Part shown: positions 7,722-15,847 of the stretch, one piece after another | How the letters are laid out: the number at the start of each line of letters is the position of its first letter | Position numbering within the stretch: position 1 is the stretch's first letter | NCBI GenBank assembly: GCA_964545045.1 | Contig: CAZJEN010000031.1 | Coordinates: forward strand, 1 to 32,050 | DNA: 32,050 bases | Source of the DNA: SIG307 sp964545045 | GTDB taxonomy: Bacteria; Bacillota; Clostridia; Lachnospirales; Lachnospiraceae | Direction: 5' to 3' | The notes under the pieces: model-generated | Told to the model about the DNA's origin: nothing | Seen by the model: only the letters and a program-made list of their open reading frames with translations | Database searches by the model: none | Made by a program: the position numbers and the translations under genes

Positions 7722-7774
7722 AAAGAACGATATGTCAGGAGGATTTGATTCTCTTTGCATGTCGTTCTTTTTTT
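7722..7774. terminator. Terminator after the DUF4160/DUF2442 pair, probably bidirectional
   Basis: AAAGAACGA...TCGTTCTTT with an ATG/CAT extension forms the stem, followed by seven T residues on the plus strand. It ends just before the stop of the convergent XRE gene; on the minus strand the tail is weaker. Confidence 0.7.
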
Positions 7775-7776
7775 GT

Positions 7777-8082
7777 TTATAAGGTTTGTAAAAATTTCAA
7801 TAAAGCATCATATTGGTCGGAATCAAGCTTTGCAGCCGACTCCAAAAGTTCGATTTGCTTGGTACTTAATACAATAGCATGGGCTTCATCTTCTAAAAAG
7901 AACTGCGATAACGATAAACCGAAGGCATCACAGATTTTGGATAAAGAAGGAATCGAAGGTAAAATTCCTTTTCGATACCAGGAAGAGATGGTGGACTGGG
8001 TAAGTCCGGACTTCTCTGCTAGTTGATATTCGCTCCAATGACGTTCTTCTCGCAACTCCGTAATTTTTTCTAAAATATCCAT
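7777..8082 (-). CDS. XRE-family transcriptional regulator
   Basis: 101 residues from the ATG at 8082; a longer TTG/GTG start up to 8103 is possible but lacks a good ribosome site. Residues about 5-62 are a classical Cro/CI helix-turn-helix: LREERHWSEYQLAEKSGLTQSTISSWY, then PSIPSLSKICDAFGLSLSQFF. The C-terminal 40 residues are a short helical tail. It is transcribed divergently from the membrane protein at 8207. A nine-base inverted repeat (8101-8109 and 8152-8160) spans the intergenic region, so it probably represses itself and the divergent gene. Confidence 0.85.
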   Translation of the reverse strand: MDILEKITELREERHWSEYQLAEKSGLTQSTISSWYRKGILPSIPSLSKICDAFGLSLSQFFLEDEAHAIVLSTKQIELLESAAKLDSDQYDALLKFLQTL

Positions 8083-8100
8083 GTTCTTATTATTCACCAC

Positions 8101-8169
8101 CAATACATAGAATATGCGTTAATTATAATAAAAATAATCGTTGCAAATTAATATGTATTGTAGTATAAT
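8101..8169 (+). promoter_or_regulatory. Divergent promoter region with inverted repeat
   Basis: For the plus-strand gene, TTGCAA (8141-8146), 17 bases and a perfect TATAAT (8164-8169). The inverted repeat CAATACATA (8101-8109) / TATGTATTG (8152-8160) has one arm in the promoter spacer and the other at the repressor gene's start. It is a candidate operator pair for the XRE protein. Confidence 0.65.
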
Positions 8170-8206
8170 GTTAACGAAAATACGAAGTATTAAAGGAGAG
8201 GTACAA

Positions 8207-8998
8207 ATGAAAGAGAAGTATTTCGGTACAATTAAAATGGTGGGAGTCTTACTTATTGCGCTAACTTTTTTTGGGTGTATTATTCCGTATGTTGGCTATT
8301 TGACAGATGGGGGAGTAGGAGCACCGCACACAATAGTATCATATTATAAGCTTAAGATGTCCGATGAACTGAAAAGTTCTTCAGAGGCCGGAAAAGAAAT
8401 ATATGATATATTGGGAGAAGAGAGATTTACTGAGTTGGTAAATACAACTTCTGAAGTTGTTCGCGAACAGAAAATTTATAAGTGGGATAAAAAAACAAAA
8501 GCAAAGTCGATACCGGAGCTGATAGAGAAAGCTGGGAAAACGATTGGTGAGATGGTAATAGAAAAGATTTTGTTTGAGAAGTTTTTTGAGAATATAATGG
8601 AAAAAGATACGATGAAGGTATATCGTAATTGGACCAATGAATCTTTAAATGTTTCTCCGGATGTAAACAATGAGTTCTATACAAGTTTGGTAATGATGTC
8701 GCTTGCATTTTTTGTATCTATATATAGTGTGCTAAAATATGGAAAAGAATCAAAAATCGGACTTGCAATCACCGGTTTTGTTGCAGCTCTTTTAGGGGCG
8801 GTAGCATGCCTTTGCAATGAAATCAGATTAGCGAGTTATTTGAAGGATGTAACATGGCCGGATGGTGCCAGAGTCTGGACCATTGGACCGTTTATTGCTG
8901 GTATTGTATATGGACTTTTACTTATCTATGCTGTTGCCGTCGTTGTAATAGAAATAAAGGGAAGTATGAGAATCGGACAGAAAAGCATCCGCATATAG
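8207..8998 (+). CDS. Unknown four-pass membrane protein
   Basis: 263 residues, no family recognised. A membrane segment at about 10-32 is followed by a roughly 120-residue, Lys/Glu-rich extracytoplasmic or soluble region, then three membrane segments (about 163-185, 190-213 and 225-255). AAAGGAG lies before the ATG at 8207. Base composition is visibly lower in GC than the flanking housekeeping genes, consistent with acquired DNA. It is followed within a dozen bases by a broken membrane gene, and both are probably under control of the divergent XRE regulator. Confidence 0.7.
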   Translation: MKEKYFGTIKMVGVLLIALTFFGCIIPYVGYLTDGGVGAPHTIVSYYKLKMSDELKSSSEAGKEIYDILGEERFTELVNTTSEVVREQKIYKWDKKTKAKSIPELIEKAGKTIGEMVIEKILFEKFFENIMEKDTMKVYRNWTNESLNVSPDVNNEFYTSLVMMSLAFFVSIYSVLKYGKESKIGLAITGFVAALLGAVACLCNEIRLASYLKDVTWPDGARVWTIGPFIAGIVYGLLLIYAVAVVVIEIKGSMRIGQKSIRI

Positions 8999-9009
8999 GA
9001 GAGAATGAC

Positions 9010-9452
9010 ATGGATACACAAAAGAGAAGTGGTATTGAAAAAGCAGAATCGTCCGACAGAGCCAGAGTTATTGAACGGGGTAGCGGGATAAGAAGCATTG
9101 GAATGAATATTGTGGAGTATGGATTGCCTTTTGCCTGATTGTAATGATTATAGGATATTTTACATTATGGGGGGCATGGAGAACTACGATAGATTATGTT
9201 TGTAATCGAGAATACAAGGCTACCATTTATTGGGCAATCTTCTCTTTTCTGTCGTTTGCGATGTTTTTGGGACTAGGTAATCTGGACGCTTGTATCGGAA
9301 TAGACATTCATCTGTTATTAGCGGATAAAGGATTGTTATTATTGTTATTCGGATATTTCTTTTTAACTGTATTTGCGGGAATATCAATCGCTATTAAAGT
9401 GTCCTATGGTAAGAAACTCGAGAGGATGAAACTCTTAAATAAATGCGAATGA
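9010..9452 (+). pseudogene. Frameshifted small membrane protein gene
   Basis: The ATG at 9010 follows AGGAGAG eight bases downstream of the previous stop. It opens MDTQKRSGIEKAESSDRARV and then hits a stop at 9138. The -1 frame, entered near the GGG at 9085-9087, gives an unbroken continuation DKKHWNEYCGVWIAFC that forms a clean membrane helix. It continues to 9452 with two more membrane segments. The ORF starting at ATG 9144 has no ribosome site, so it is the tail of the same gene. One base lost from a G run explains it; a sequencing error is possible. Product unknown. Confidence 0.65.
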
Positions 9453-9479
9453 TTTTGAGAAAAAGATGGTGCAGTATAT

Positions 9480-9527
9480 AAAAGCATACCAATCATTGAA
9501 GTGCGATGAATGGTATGCTTTTCATTT
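9480..9527. terminator. Bidirectional terminator
   Basis: A 12-pair stem AAAAGCATACCA/TGGTATGCTTTT with inner TCAT/ATGA; T-rich on both strands. It separates the convergent membrane genes. Confidence 0.75.
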
Positions 9528-9541
9528 ATAGGAAAGAGTGG

Positions 9542-10291
9542 TTATCGGTTATTGTTTTCTTTCTTGATGACTTCTATCACCTTCTCATCCACTTTCTTCG
9601 ACACGGTCAAAGAACTGTTCTTGACCAGGTTCTCCACCTCTTTCACGGAACGTCGATCAGTCTGAGTAAGAGTTCCTCCGTCATTCGTCTGCATTACCGG
9701 AACAAAGCGCTTCCTCAGGACAAGATAAATGCCGAAGACCAAAAACGGAAGCAGAATCAGTCCCGCTACCGACAGCGGAGAAAAGGAAGAATTTCCACCG
9801 GTGGACGGTGCCAGCGGATTACTTAAATCAATCTCATCCGTAGTAGTGGCATAGCCTTCGGAGTAGGAAATAGAGACGGCATCACCATACTTTTGCTGAA
9901 GCTCTGCAATGAAGTTCAGGGTGGCTTCGTCGTTTGCTTTTGCGCTAAGGATTTCCACACCGATGTAATTTTCCATGTCATACAGGCCGGTGGCAACCAA
10001 ACCCAGGTCCAGCTCAAAGTACGGGAGCAGTTCTTCCTGAATCTGCATCAGATAGTTGTGGGTATAAGTCTGGGGAGCAAAGGTGACGGAAGAATCGTCT
10101 TCGACCAGGCTCAGAATTTCCTGCTTACCGGCTTCTCCGGCAGCATCTCCGGTGACGCCCACGGTCAGGTTGTAAGAACTGCCGTCGTTGGACCAGACTC
10201 CCGTGACATAGTCCGGGTAGCTCTCATTGCACCAGTGCTGGAATAAATCGAAGAGAGTAGGATAGGTTTGGTTTGTATTCATATCGTTCAT
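9542..10291 (-). CDS. Unknown membrane protein coupled to a sigma-region-4 protein
   Basis: 249 residues, no family recognised. An acidic soluble N-terminal part (about 1-165) has no signal peptide. After the linker STGGNSS come one membrane segment (about 172-190, ending in RKR) and a charged C-terminal tail of about 55 residues with KKVDEKVIEVIKKE. GGAGG precedes the ATG. The ATG overlaps the stop of the upstream sigma-region-4 ORF as ATGA, so the two are probably made together. That layout resembles sigma/anti-sigma pairs, but no anti-sigma domain can be recognised; a partner role is inference. Confidence 0.7.
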   Translation of the reverse strand: MNDMNTNQTYPTLFDLFQHWCNESYPDYVTGVWSNDGSSYNLTVGVTGDAAGEAGKQEILSLVEDDSSVTFAPQTYTHNYLMQIQEELLPYFELDLGLVATGLYDMENYIGVEILSAKANDEATLNFIAELQQKYGDAVSISYSEGYATTTDEIDLSNPLAPSTGGNSSFSPLSVAGLILLPFLVFGIYLVLRKRFVPVMQTNDGGTLTQTDRRSVKEVENLVKNSSLTVSKKVDEKVIEVIKKENNNR

Positions 10292-10542
10292 AGGATACCT
10301 CCGTTCAGTAAGGTTTGCAAGGTTTTCAGTGTTTTGCGGTACTTACGGTAGACCGTCGAAAGGGATTGTCCCGTAATGCGGGCAATATCCGAAAAGCCAA
10401 GTCCTCCGTTTGCACGCAGAGAAAGGAGTTCGCGCTCCGTACAGGAGAGGGCAGCAATGGCCCGTTCCAAATCTGTTTTGATAAGAATGGAATAGTGAAA
10501 AGAAAACCGGGTGTTAAGGCATCTGTTCGATACGTTTAACAC
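10288..10542 (-). CDS. Minimal sigma-70 region 4-like protein
   Basis: 84 residues if started at the GTG at 10542. The C-terminal 55 residues read LSCTERELLSLRA, GFSDIARITGQSLSTVYRKY, the helix-turn-helix of sigma region 4, which reads -35 elements. Region 2 is absent, so it is not a complete sigma factor. The only start candidates are the GTG, which sits in the terminator stem of the upstream pepP gene and has no clear ribosome site, and an internal TTG. It may be a truncated relic or a genuine small DNA-binding partner. The four-base overlap with the downstream membrane gene argues that at least the 3' part is real. Confidence 0.55.
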   Translation of the reverse strand: MLNVSNRCLNTRFSFHYSILIKTDLERAIAALSCTERELLSLRANGGLGFSDIARITGQSLSTVYRKYRKTLKTLQTLLNGGIL

Positions 10543-10546
10543 CCGT
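10498..10546 (-). terminator. Terminator of the pepP gene
   Basis: On the minus strand, GGGTGTTAA pairs with TTAACACCC, followed by GGTTTTCTTTT. It lies just after the pepP stop and overlaps the proposed start of the sigma-like ORF. Confidence 0.65.
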
Positions 10547-10560
10547 GAATTTGCAAGCTT

Positions 10561-12411
10561 CTAAATTGCCCTTGTCACTTTCCTAAGCCACTTACCCTCT
10601 TCATCGCTCATATACGGAAGCAGGGTCTCGTACACCTTCTGATGATAATCATTTAAGATCTGTCGCTCTTTTACGGTCATTTCCTCCGGAAGTACTGCGT
10701 CCAGGTCAATCGGAGCCATGGTCAGGGTTTCGAAGTACATATACTGGCCGTACTCGTTTTTCTCGCCATTTTTGCAGAGAAGCTCGTTTTCGATACGGAT
10801 GCCGTGGCTGTTTTCTACATAAACACCCGGCTCGTTGGTGGTAACCATGCCTTCCTCCAGAATACAGCTGTCGTTACGCTCCGGAACAATGCGCCAGCGG
10901 AAGCCGTTCGGTGCCTCGTGGACATTTAAAAGATAGCCTACGCCGTGACCGGTACCGCAACGGTAATCCAGACCCATTTGCCACAACGGACCGCGGGCAA
11001 GGATATCGAGATTGATACCGCGACAGCCGTGTAAAAACTTTGCATCGGAGAGAGCCAGCATACCCCGAAGAACGGCGGTATAGTGCTGCTTCCATTCGTG
11101 AGGTAAATCACCTAAGACATAGGTTCTGGTAATGTCGGTGGTACCTTCGTAATACTGTCCGCCGGAGTCCACCAAAAGAAAGCCTTGCGGTGCCAGAGTG
11201 GCAGCGGATTTCTCGTCAGCGGAATAGTGCATCATAGCCGCGTTAGCATTGTATGCGGAAATGGTTTCAAAGCTTGGCTCCAAGAAGCCTTCCTGTTCCT
11301 TGCGGAGAGAAAGTAGGTACTCGGCAGCGGAATATTCGGTCATGGTTTCCTTGCCGATGTTTTTCTTCAGCCAGTACATAAACTTGGTCACAGCCACGCC
11401 GTCCTTTACATGGCCTGCGGCAAGGTTTTTCTGCTCGGTTTCGTTTTTGATTGCCTTTGCAAGAAGAATCGGACCCGGCGCATCAAGAACGGTACATTCC
11501 TTCGGCAGGGCCTGTACGAGAGCACAGTTGACACGCTTTGCATCCAGAAGTACCGGACAGGCACGGAGCCTGGTGGCATCTTCGTAGATGGCGTCATACG
11601 GGCGAACGATAACGCCTTCGCTTTCCAAAAGCTTACGGAGCTCTTCATCCAAAGCGGTCTCGTTTACATACAAGAAGGCCTTTGTTTCCGTAATCATAGC
11701 ATAGGAAAGGAACACAGGATTGTTTTCAACGTCGTTTCCTCTGAGGTTAAACAGCCATGCGATTTCGTCAAGAGAGGTCAGCAAATACACTTCTGCGGTA
11801 TGGTCGGAATTCTTGGCGAAACGTTCAGATATACCGTTTTTATAGACAGTATCAGGACGAAGCTTTTTCATGGCCTCCCGTACTTCAGTAAGCTTGGTAA
11901 CGGTAGATTTGCCGGTGTAGCACTCAGCGAGACGGTAAGCAGGCTTTGCGGAAAGTGCCGGACGGTCCGGCCAAAGCTCCGTCGGGAACGGTACATCGTG
12001 GCGGACGGTTACGGTATCCGGGAACAGCTCCTTTAACTGCGTCAAAAAGGCATAGGAGAGCAGACGACCGTCAAAGCCTAAAGTTCCGCCCTGTGCCAGT
12101 AACTCCTTTAATTTTTCCTCCGGTGTCGGTACGCTTTCCATACCGCTGCGGTATAGGGTGATGCCGCTACCCATGAGCTCTTGCTCTGCCTGGATAAAAT
12201 AACGGCCGTCGGTAAACAGACCCGCTTCGGTCAGGGTCACAAACAAGGTGCCCGCAGAACCGGTAAAGCCGGACAGATAAGCCCGGAGCTTAAAATGGTC
12301 ATCCAAATATTCGGAACCGTGATAATCTGCGGTCGGCACATAATATACGTCAATGTTATTCTGCTTCATGAAGCTGCGGAGAGCTTCGATACGTGTTGCA
12401 TATAAGTTCAT
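10561..12411 (-). CDS. pepP: Aminopeptidase P family protein (M24B, Xaa-Pro aminopeptidase)
   Basis: 616 residues: two creatinase-type N-terminal domains, the catalytic pita-bread domain, and a short C-terminal extension, the length of the long eukaryote-like aminopeptidase P group. It removes an N-terminal residue ahead of proline using two metals. The ligands are visible: two Asp in LVDSGGQYYEGTTDITRTY (about residues 415 and 426), His in GTGHGVGYLLNVHE (about 489), and Glu in TTNEPGVYVE and IRIENE (about 525-542). AAAGGAG precedes the ATG. A small inverted repeat (TAATCGC/GCGATTA, 12458-12483) sits in its leader. It is cytoplasmic, with no signal peptide. Confidence 0.92.
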   Translation of the reverse strand: MNLYATRIEALRSFMKQNNIDVYYVPTADYHGSEYLDDHFKLRAYLSGFTGSAGTLFVTLTEAGLFTDGRYFIQAEQELMGSGITLYRSGMESVPTPEEKLKELLAQGGTLGFDGRLLSYAFLTQLKELFPDTVTVRHDVPFPTELWPDRPALSAKPAYRLAECYTGKSTVTKLTEVREAMKKLRPDTVYKNGISERFAKNSDHTAEVYLLTSLDEIAWLFNLRGNDVENNPVFLSYAMITETKAFLYVNETALDEELRKLLESEGVIVRPYDAIYEDATRLRACPVLLDAKRVNCALVQALPKECTVLDAPGPILLAKAIKNETEQKNLAAGHVKDGVAVTKFMYWLKKNIGKETMTEYSAAEYLLSLRKEQEGFLEPSFETISAYNANAAMMHYSADEKSAATLAPQGFLLVDSGGQYYEGTTDITRTYVLGDLPHEWKQHYTAVLRGMLALSDAKFLHGCRGINLDILARGPLWQMGLDYRCGTGHGVGYLLNVHEAPNGFRWRIVPERNDSCILEEGMVTTNEPGVYVENSHGIRIENELLCKNGEKNEYGQYMYFETLTMAPIDLDAVLPEEMTVKERQILNDYHQKVYETLLPYMSDEEGKWLRKVTRAI

Positions 12412-12552
12412 ATAAAATAACTCCTTTCGGAAGGTATTATCGTTGGGCGGTTGGCTTTAATCGCAAACAGCCCTCTGCGATTATCTTAGCACAAAAGACC
12501 TAAAAAGAAAAGGTGGAAACTTGTTTTCTGACACCAAATGGACACAGCGGGA

Positions 12553-12561
12553 TGCTATAAT
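12553..12561 (+). promoter_or_regulatory. Extended -10 promoter before the DUF3810 gene
   Basis: TGC directly precedes a perfect TATAAT (12556-12561). No good -35 is seen at the usual distance. The intergenic region 12412-12624 also serves the divergent pepP gene. Confidence 0.5.
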
Positions 12562-12624
12562 CATTGTATAGCTTGTAAGTTGTGTTTTGGACTTCGGTCG
12601 GGCAAAAGAGAAGGAGAATGAGTT

Positions 12625-13734
12625 GTGAAGTTGTTAAAGAAAAAAAGACTTTGGTTGTTGCTTTTATTTCCGTTGACATATTTGATATCTACATTGGCAA
12701 AACGTAGTGTGTTTTTTGCGGAAGAGGTGTTTGCAAAACGAATCTATAAGGTACATTCTATTGTGGTTTCTGCAGTGACGGGATGGATTCCTTTTTCGTT
12801 GGCGGAGTTTATTGTCGTAGTCGGACCGGTGGTATGCCTTGTGTTTCTGATTCGGTTTATCATACATATGGTGAAGGATAAGGAAAACCAGTTTGCCCGG
12901 GCTCTGTTGGGGCTGCTTAACGTAGCATGCGTGGCAGCGGTAATCCTATTTGTGTATGTCATCGGATGCGGCGTAAATTATCACCGAGTATCCGTTGCGG
13001 ATTACCGGGGGATTACGGTGCGGGATTCCTCGAAGGAGGAGTTGTACGGGCTGTGTACCGAATTGGCGGAGCAGGCTTACGAATTACGGGAGGAACTGGT
13101 AGAGTACGAGGATGAAAACGGTGTGTTTCGCCTGCCGGTGTCAAACCGGAAGCTGGGGAAGCTGGCACAGGATGCCTATGAGAATCTTTCCGGCGACCTG
13201 ACGGTACTGAAAGGGGGTTATCCGGCACCGAAGTGCATTACAAGCTCCAAAGTGTTTTCTGCTATGGAGATTACCGGTGTTTTTACCTGCTGGACCATGG
13301 AGGCCAATGTGAACGTAGATATTCCGGACTATTCCAGAGCATCTACCATGGCTCATGAGCTGGCCCATCTTCACGGCTTCATGCGGGAGGATGAGGCGAA
13401 CTTTCTTGCGTATTTAGCATGTATGGCATCCGATGATCCGGTGGTACGCTACAGTGGAACGTTACTGGCGCTTATTTACTCCGGAAATGCCCTGGCCGGG
13501 CAGGATATGGAACTTTACGGTGAGCTTTGGTCCATGTATCATCCGGGAATGATTCGGGATTTTGCGGACAACAGTGCCTACTGGGATCAATATAAGGACA
13601 CGGTGATCAGTGAAACTGCGGACAAGGTAAACGATGTGTACTTAAAGGCCAATGAGCAGGAAGACGGCGTAAAGAGCTACGGCAGAGTGGTGGATTTGCT
13701 GTTGGCGGAGTATAGGGAGAATCATAAAAATTAG
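12625..13734 (+). CDS. DUF3810 membrane protein with HExxH motif
   Basis: 369 residues. Three membrane segments (about 10-27, 45-82 and 96-117) precede a roughly 250-residue domain. That domain contains TMAHELAHLHGF with the zinc-protease signature H244-E-L-A-H248, and REDEANF shortly after (Glu at 255-257 as possible third ligand). This matches DUF3810, a predicted membrane-anchored metalloprotease-like family with no proven substrate. The start is a GTG with AAGGAG eight bases before it. It is monocistronic. Confidence 0.85.
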   Translation: MKLLKKKRLWLLLLFPLTYLISTLAKRSVFFAEEVFAKRIYKVHSIVVSAVTGWIPFSLAEFIVVVGPVVCLVFLIRFIIHMVKDKENQFARALLGLLNVACVAAVILFVYVIGCGVNYHRVSVADYRGITVRDSSKEELYGLCTELAEQAYELREELVEYEDENGVFRLPVSNRKLGKLAQDAYENLSGDLTVLKGGYPAPKCITSSKVFSAMEITGVFTCWTMEANVNVDIPDYSRASTMAHELAHLHGFMREDEANFLAYLACMASDDPVVRYSGTLLALIYSGNALAGQDMELYGELWSMYHPGMIRDFADNSAYWDQYKDTVISETADKVNDVYLKANEQEDGVKSYGRVVDLLLAEYRENHKN

Positions 13735-13779
13735 CTTTCCAAAACGATGATAAATAAAATAGAGTTTTCAGTTGATTCA

Positions 13780-13809
13780 GAGTCTTGGCAGGATATGCGG
13801 AGACTCTTT
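13780..13809 (+). terminator. Possible weak terminator
   Basis: GAGTCT (13780-13785) pairs with AGACTC (13801-13806), followed by only three T residues. The right side touches the -35 of the xpt promoter. Confidence 0.35.
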
Positions 13810-13836
13810 GACATTTACAGCGGAAACTGGTATACT
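13808..13836 (+). promoter_or_regulatory. Promoter of xpt-pbuX
   Basis: A perfect TTGACA (13808-13813), a 17-base spacer and TATACT (13831-13836). The leader of about 60 bases is too short for a guanine riboswitch and has none of its conserved loop sequences, unlike Bacillus xpt-pbuX. Confidence 0.8.
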
Positions 13837-13901
13837 GGGGGCAAGCTTTTCTTGGTAAGAACAAGTTAGCATAACAGAACAAATGAGAAGAGGTAGCAGT
13901 T

Positions 13902-14492
13902 ATGAACTTTTTGGAAGAAAGAATTGTAAAGGATGGTATTGTAAAGCCGGGAAATGTACTGAAGGTGGACAGTTTTTTGAATCATCAGATGGATATTGCA
14001 TTGATGGAGGAAATCGGCAGGGAGTTTAAGCGTCGGTTTGCGGGTAAAAAGGTAACGAAGGTGCTTACCATAGAAGCATCGGGTATCGGTATCGCCTGCT
14101 TCGTGGCGAAGGAATTCGGCGTTCCAATGGTATTTGCGAAAAAGTCCAAGTCCATCAATATTGACGGAGATATGTATGTGGCGGAGGTGGAATCCTTCAC
14201 TCACAAAAATAAAAATCAGGTCATCGTGTCACGAAAGTTTTTGTGCGGAGAAGATCATGTATTGATTATTGATGATTTCCTTGCAAACGGTTGTGCCCTG
14301 CAGGGGTTGATCTCTATTACAGAATCTGCAGGTGCGAAGGTAGAAGGTCTGGGCATTGCAATTGAAAAGGGTTTTCAGGTGGGCGGTCGAGTCATTCGGA
14401 ATCTCGGCTATGATTTGGAATCATTGGCAATTGTGGAAAGCATGGATGCAGAAACCGGAAGTATTGTGTTTCGTGAGCAGGAGGTAAGATAA
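13902..14492 (+). CDS. xpt: Xanthine phosphoribosyltransferase
   Basis: 196 residues, the usual Xpt length. It converts xanthine and PRPP to XMP, feeding salvaged purine into the GMP branch. The PRPP-binding loop is visible as VLIIDDFLANGCALQG (about residues 120-135). The family features MNFLEERI at the start and TIEASGIGIACFVAKEFGVP, which binds the base, are present. GAGGT lies before the ATG. The stop overlaps the permease start by one base (TAATG), so uptake and salvage are co-translated. Confidence 0.95.
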   Translation: MNFLEERIVKDGIVKPGNVLKVDSFLNHQMDIALMEEIGREFKRRFAGKKVTKVLTIEASGIGIACFVAKEFGVPMVFAKKSKSINIDGDMYVAEVESFTHKNKNQVIVSRKFLCGEDHVLIIDDFLANGCALQGLISITESAGAKVEGLGIAIEKGFQVGGRVIRNLGYDLESLAIVESMDAETGSIVFREQEVR

Positions 14493-15823
14493 TGAAGAGG
14501 CAGAAAGAAAGTTCCATTGAGAATATCTATACCTTAGACGGGAAGGTGCCGTTAGGAAAATCTATTCCGTTCGGATTACAGCATGTGTTGGCGATGTTTG
14601 TTGCAAATATTGCACCGATTATGATTGTTGCCGGTGTGTGTGGTATGTCTGCAAGTGAAACCGCTTACCTGATTCAGATAGCAATGATTATGGCAGGTGT
14701 CGGTACACTGGTGCAGCTTTTCTCTGTATGGAAGCTGGGGGCAAGATTGCCGATTGTGATGGGAATCAGTTTTACTTTTGTTTCGGTGTTTTGTTATATC
14801 GGTCCGAAGTGGGGCTACGGAGCAGTTATCGGGGCGGTTATCGTGGGAGGCATTGTGGAAGGTGTTTTGGGACTTTTCGCGAAGTACTGGCGTAAGCTGG
14901 TTTCTCCGATTGTTGCGGCCTGCGTAGTGACCGCAATCGGTTTCAGCCTGCTCAGTGTGGGCGCGAATTCCTTTGGAGGCGGTAACGGTGCGGCAGACTT
15001 CGGTAGCGTGCAGAACTGGATTTTAGGTACGGTAACTTTAGTTTGTTGTATTTGCTTCAATATTTTTGCTAAAGGACATTGGAAGCAGTTGAGCGTCCTT
15101 TTCGGTCTTGTGGTGGGTTATATTCTGGCGGTATGTATGGGAACGGTAGATTTTTCTGCATTGAAGGATGTTGGTATTATTTCTGTTCCGAAGCTTATGC
15201 CGTATCAGCCGGAGTTTAATTTTAGTGCGATTCTTTCGGTTGTTATGATTTTTCTTGTTTCCGCAACGGAAACCATCGGTGACACATCAGCCATGACGAG
15301 TACGGTGCTGGGAAGGGAACCGGAGGATAAGGAACTCTCCGGAAGCTTGGCTTGTGACGGAATTGTCAGCTCTTTGTCTGCGTGCTTCGGATGTTTGCCG
15401 ATTACTTCCTTCAGTCAGAATGTGGGTTTGCTTGCGATGACGAAGGTGGTAAATAGGTATACGATTGCAACAGGAGCAGGTATTTTGATTTTAGCAGGTG
15501 TTTTCCCGGCGGTGGGGGCTGTGTTGGCAACGTTACCGGAAGCTGTTTTGGGGGGCTGTACCATTATGATGTTCGGAAATATTGTAATTTCCGGTCTGCA
15601 GATGATGGGGGCTTGCGGTTATACCCAGAGAAACATTACGATTGCAGCATTGTCCTTAAGCATCGGTCTCGGCTTTACTCAGGTTCCGGATTTGTTTGCC
15701 GTGTTCCCGGAGATTGTCTGTACCATCTTTGCCGAGAACTGTGTTGCGGTAGTGTTTATTACGGCTCTTGTGTTAAATCTGGTGATTCCGAAGGATAAGG
15801 AAGATACCTCATCTGAGTTATAA
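14492..15823 (+). CDS. pbuX: Xanthine permease (NCS2 family)
   Basis: 443 residues with about 12-14 membrane segments, a nucleobase:cation symporter-2 protein that imports xanthine. Family motifs include PFGLQHVLAMFVANIAP near the start, VSATETIGDTSAMTSTV (the substrate-site helix) and a region GCLPITSFSQNVGLLAMTKV. Pairing with xpt specifies xanthine rather than uracil or urate. It starts one base inside the xpt stop. The closest alternative would be a uric-acid permease of the same family. Confidence 0.93.
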   Translation: MKRQKESSIENIYTLDGKVPLGKSIPFGLQHVLAMFVANIAPIMIVAGVCGMSASETAYLIQIAMIMAGVGTLVQLFSVWKLGARLPIVMGISFTFVSVFCYIGPKWGYGAVIGAVIVGGIVEGVLGLFAKYWRKLVSPIVAACVVTAIGFSLLSVGANSFGGGNGAADFGSVQNWILGTVTLVCCICFNIFAKGHWKQLSVLFGLVVGYILAVCMGTVDFSALKDVGIISVPKLMPYQPEFNFSAILSVVMIFLVSATETIGDTSAMTSTVLGREPEDKELSGSLACDGIVSSLSACFGCLPITSFSQNVGLLAMTKVVNRYTIATGAGILILAGVFPAVGAVLATLPEAVLGGCTIMMFGNIVISGLQMMGACGYTQRNITIAALSLSIGLGFTQVPDLFAVFPEIVCTIFAENCVAVVFITALVLNLVIPKDKEDTSSEL

Positions 15824-15847
15824 AGAGAAAGGCGATGACGGCGAACC

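Noticed and set aside
9506..9826. 106-residue plus-strand frame
   Set aside because: Lies antisense to the membrane protein at 9542-10291, which has a good ribosome site and codon pattern.
13837..13901. Purine riboswitch before xpt-pbuX
   Set aside because: The leader is too short and shows neither the three-way junction nor the conserved loop sequences.
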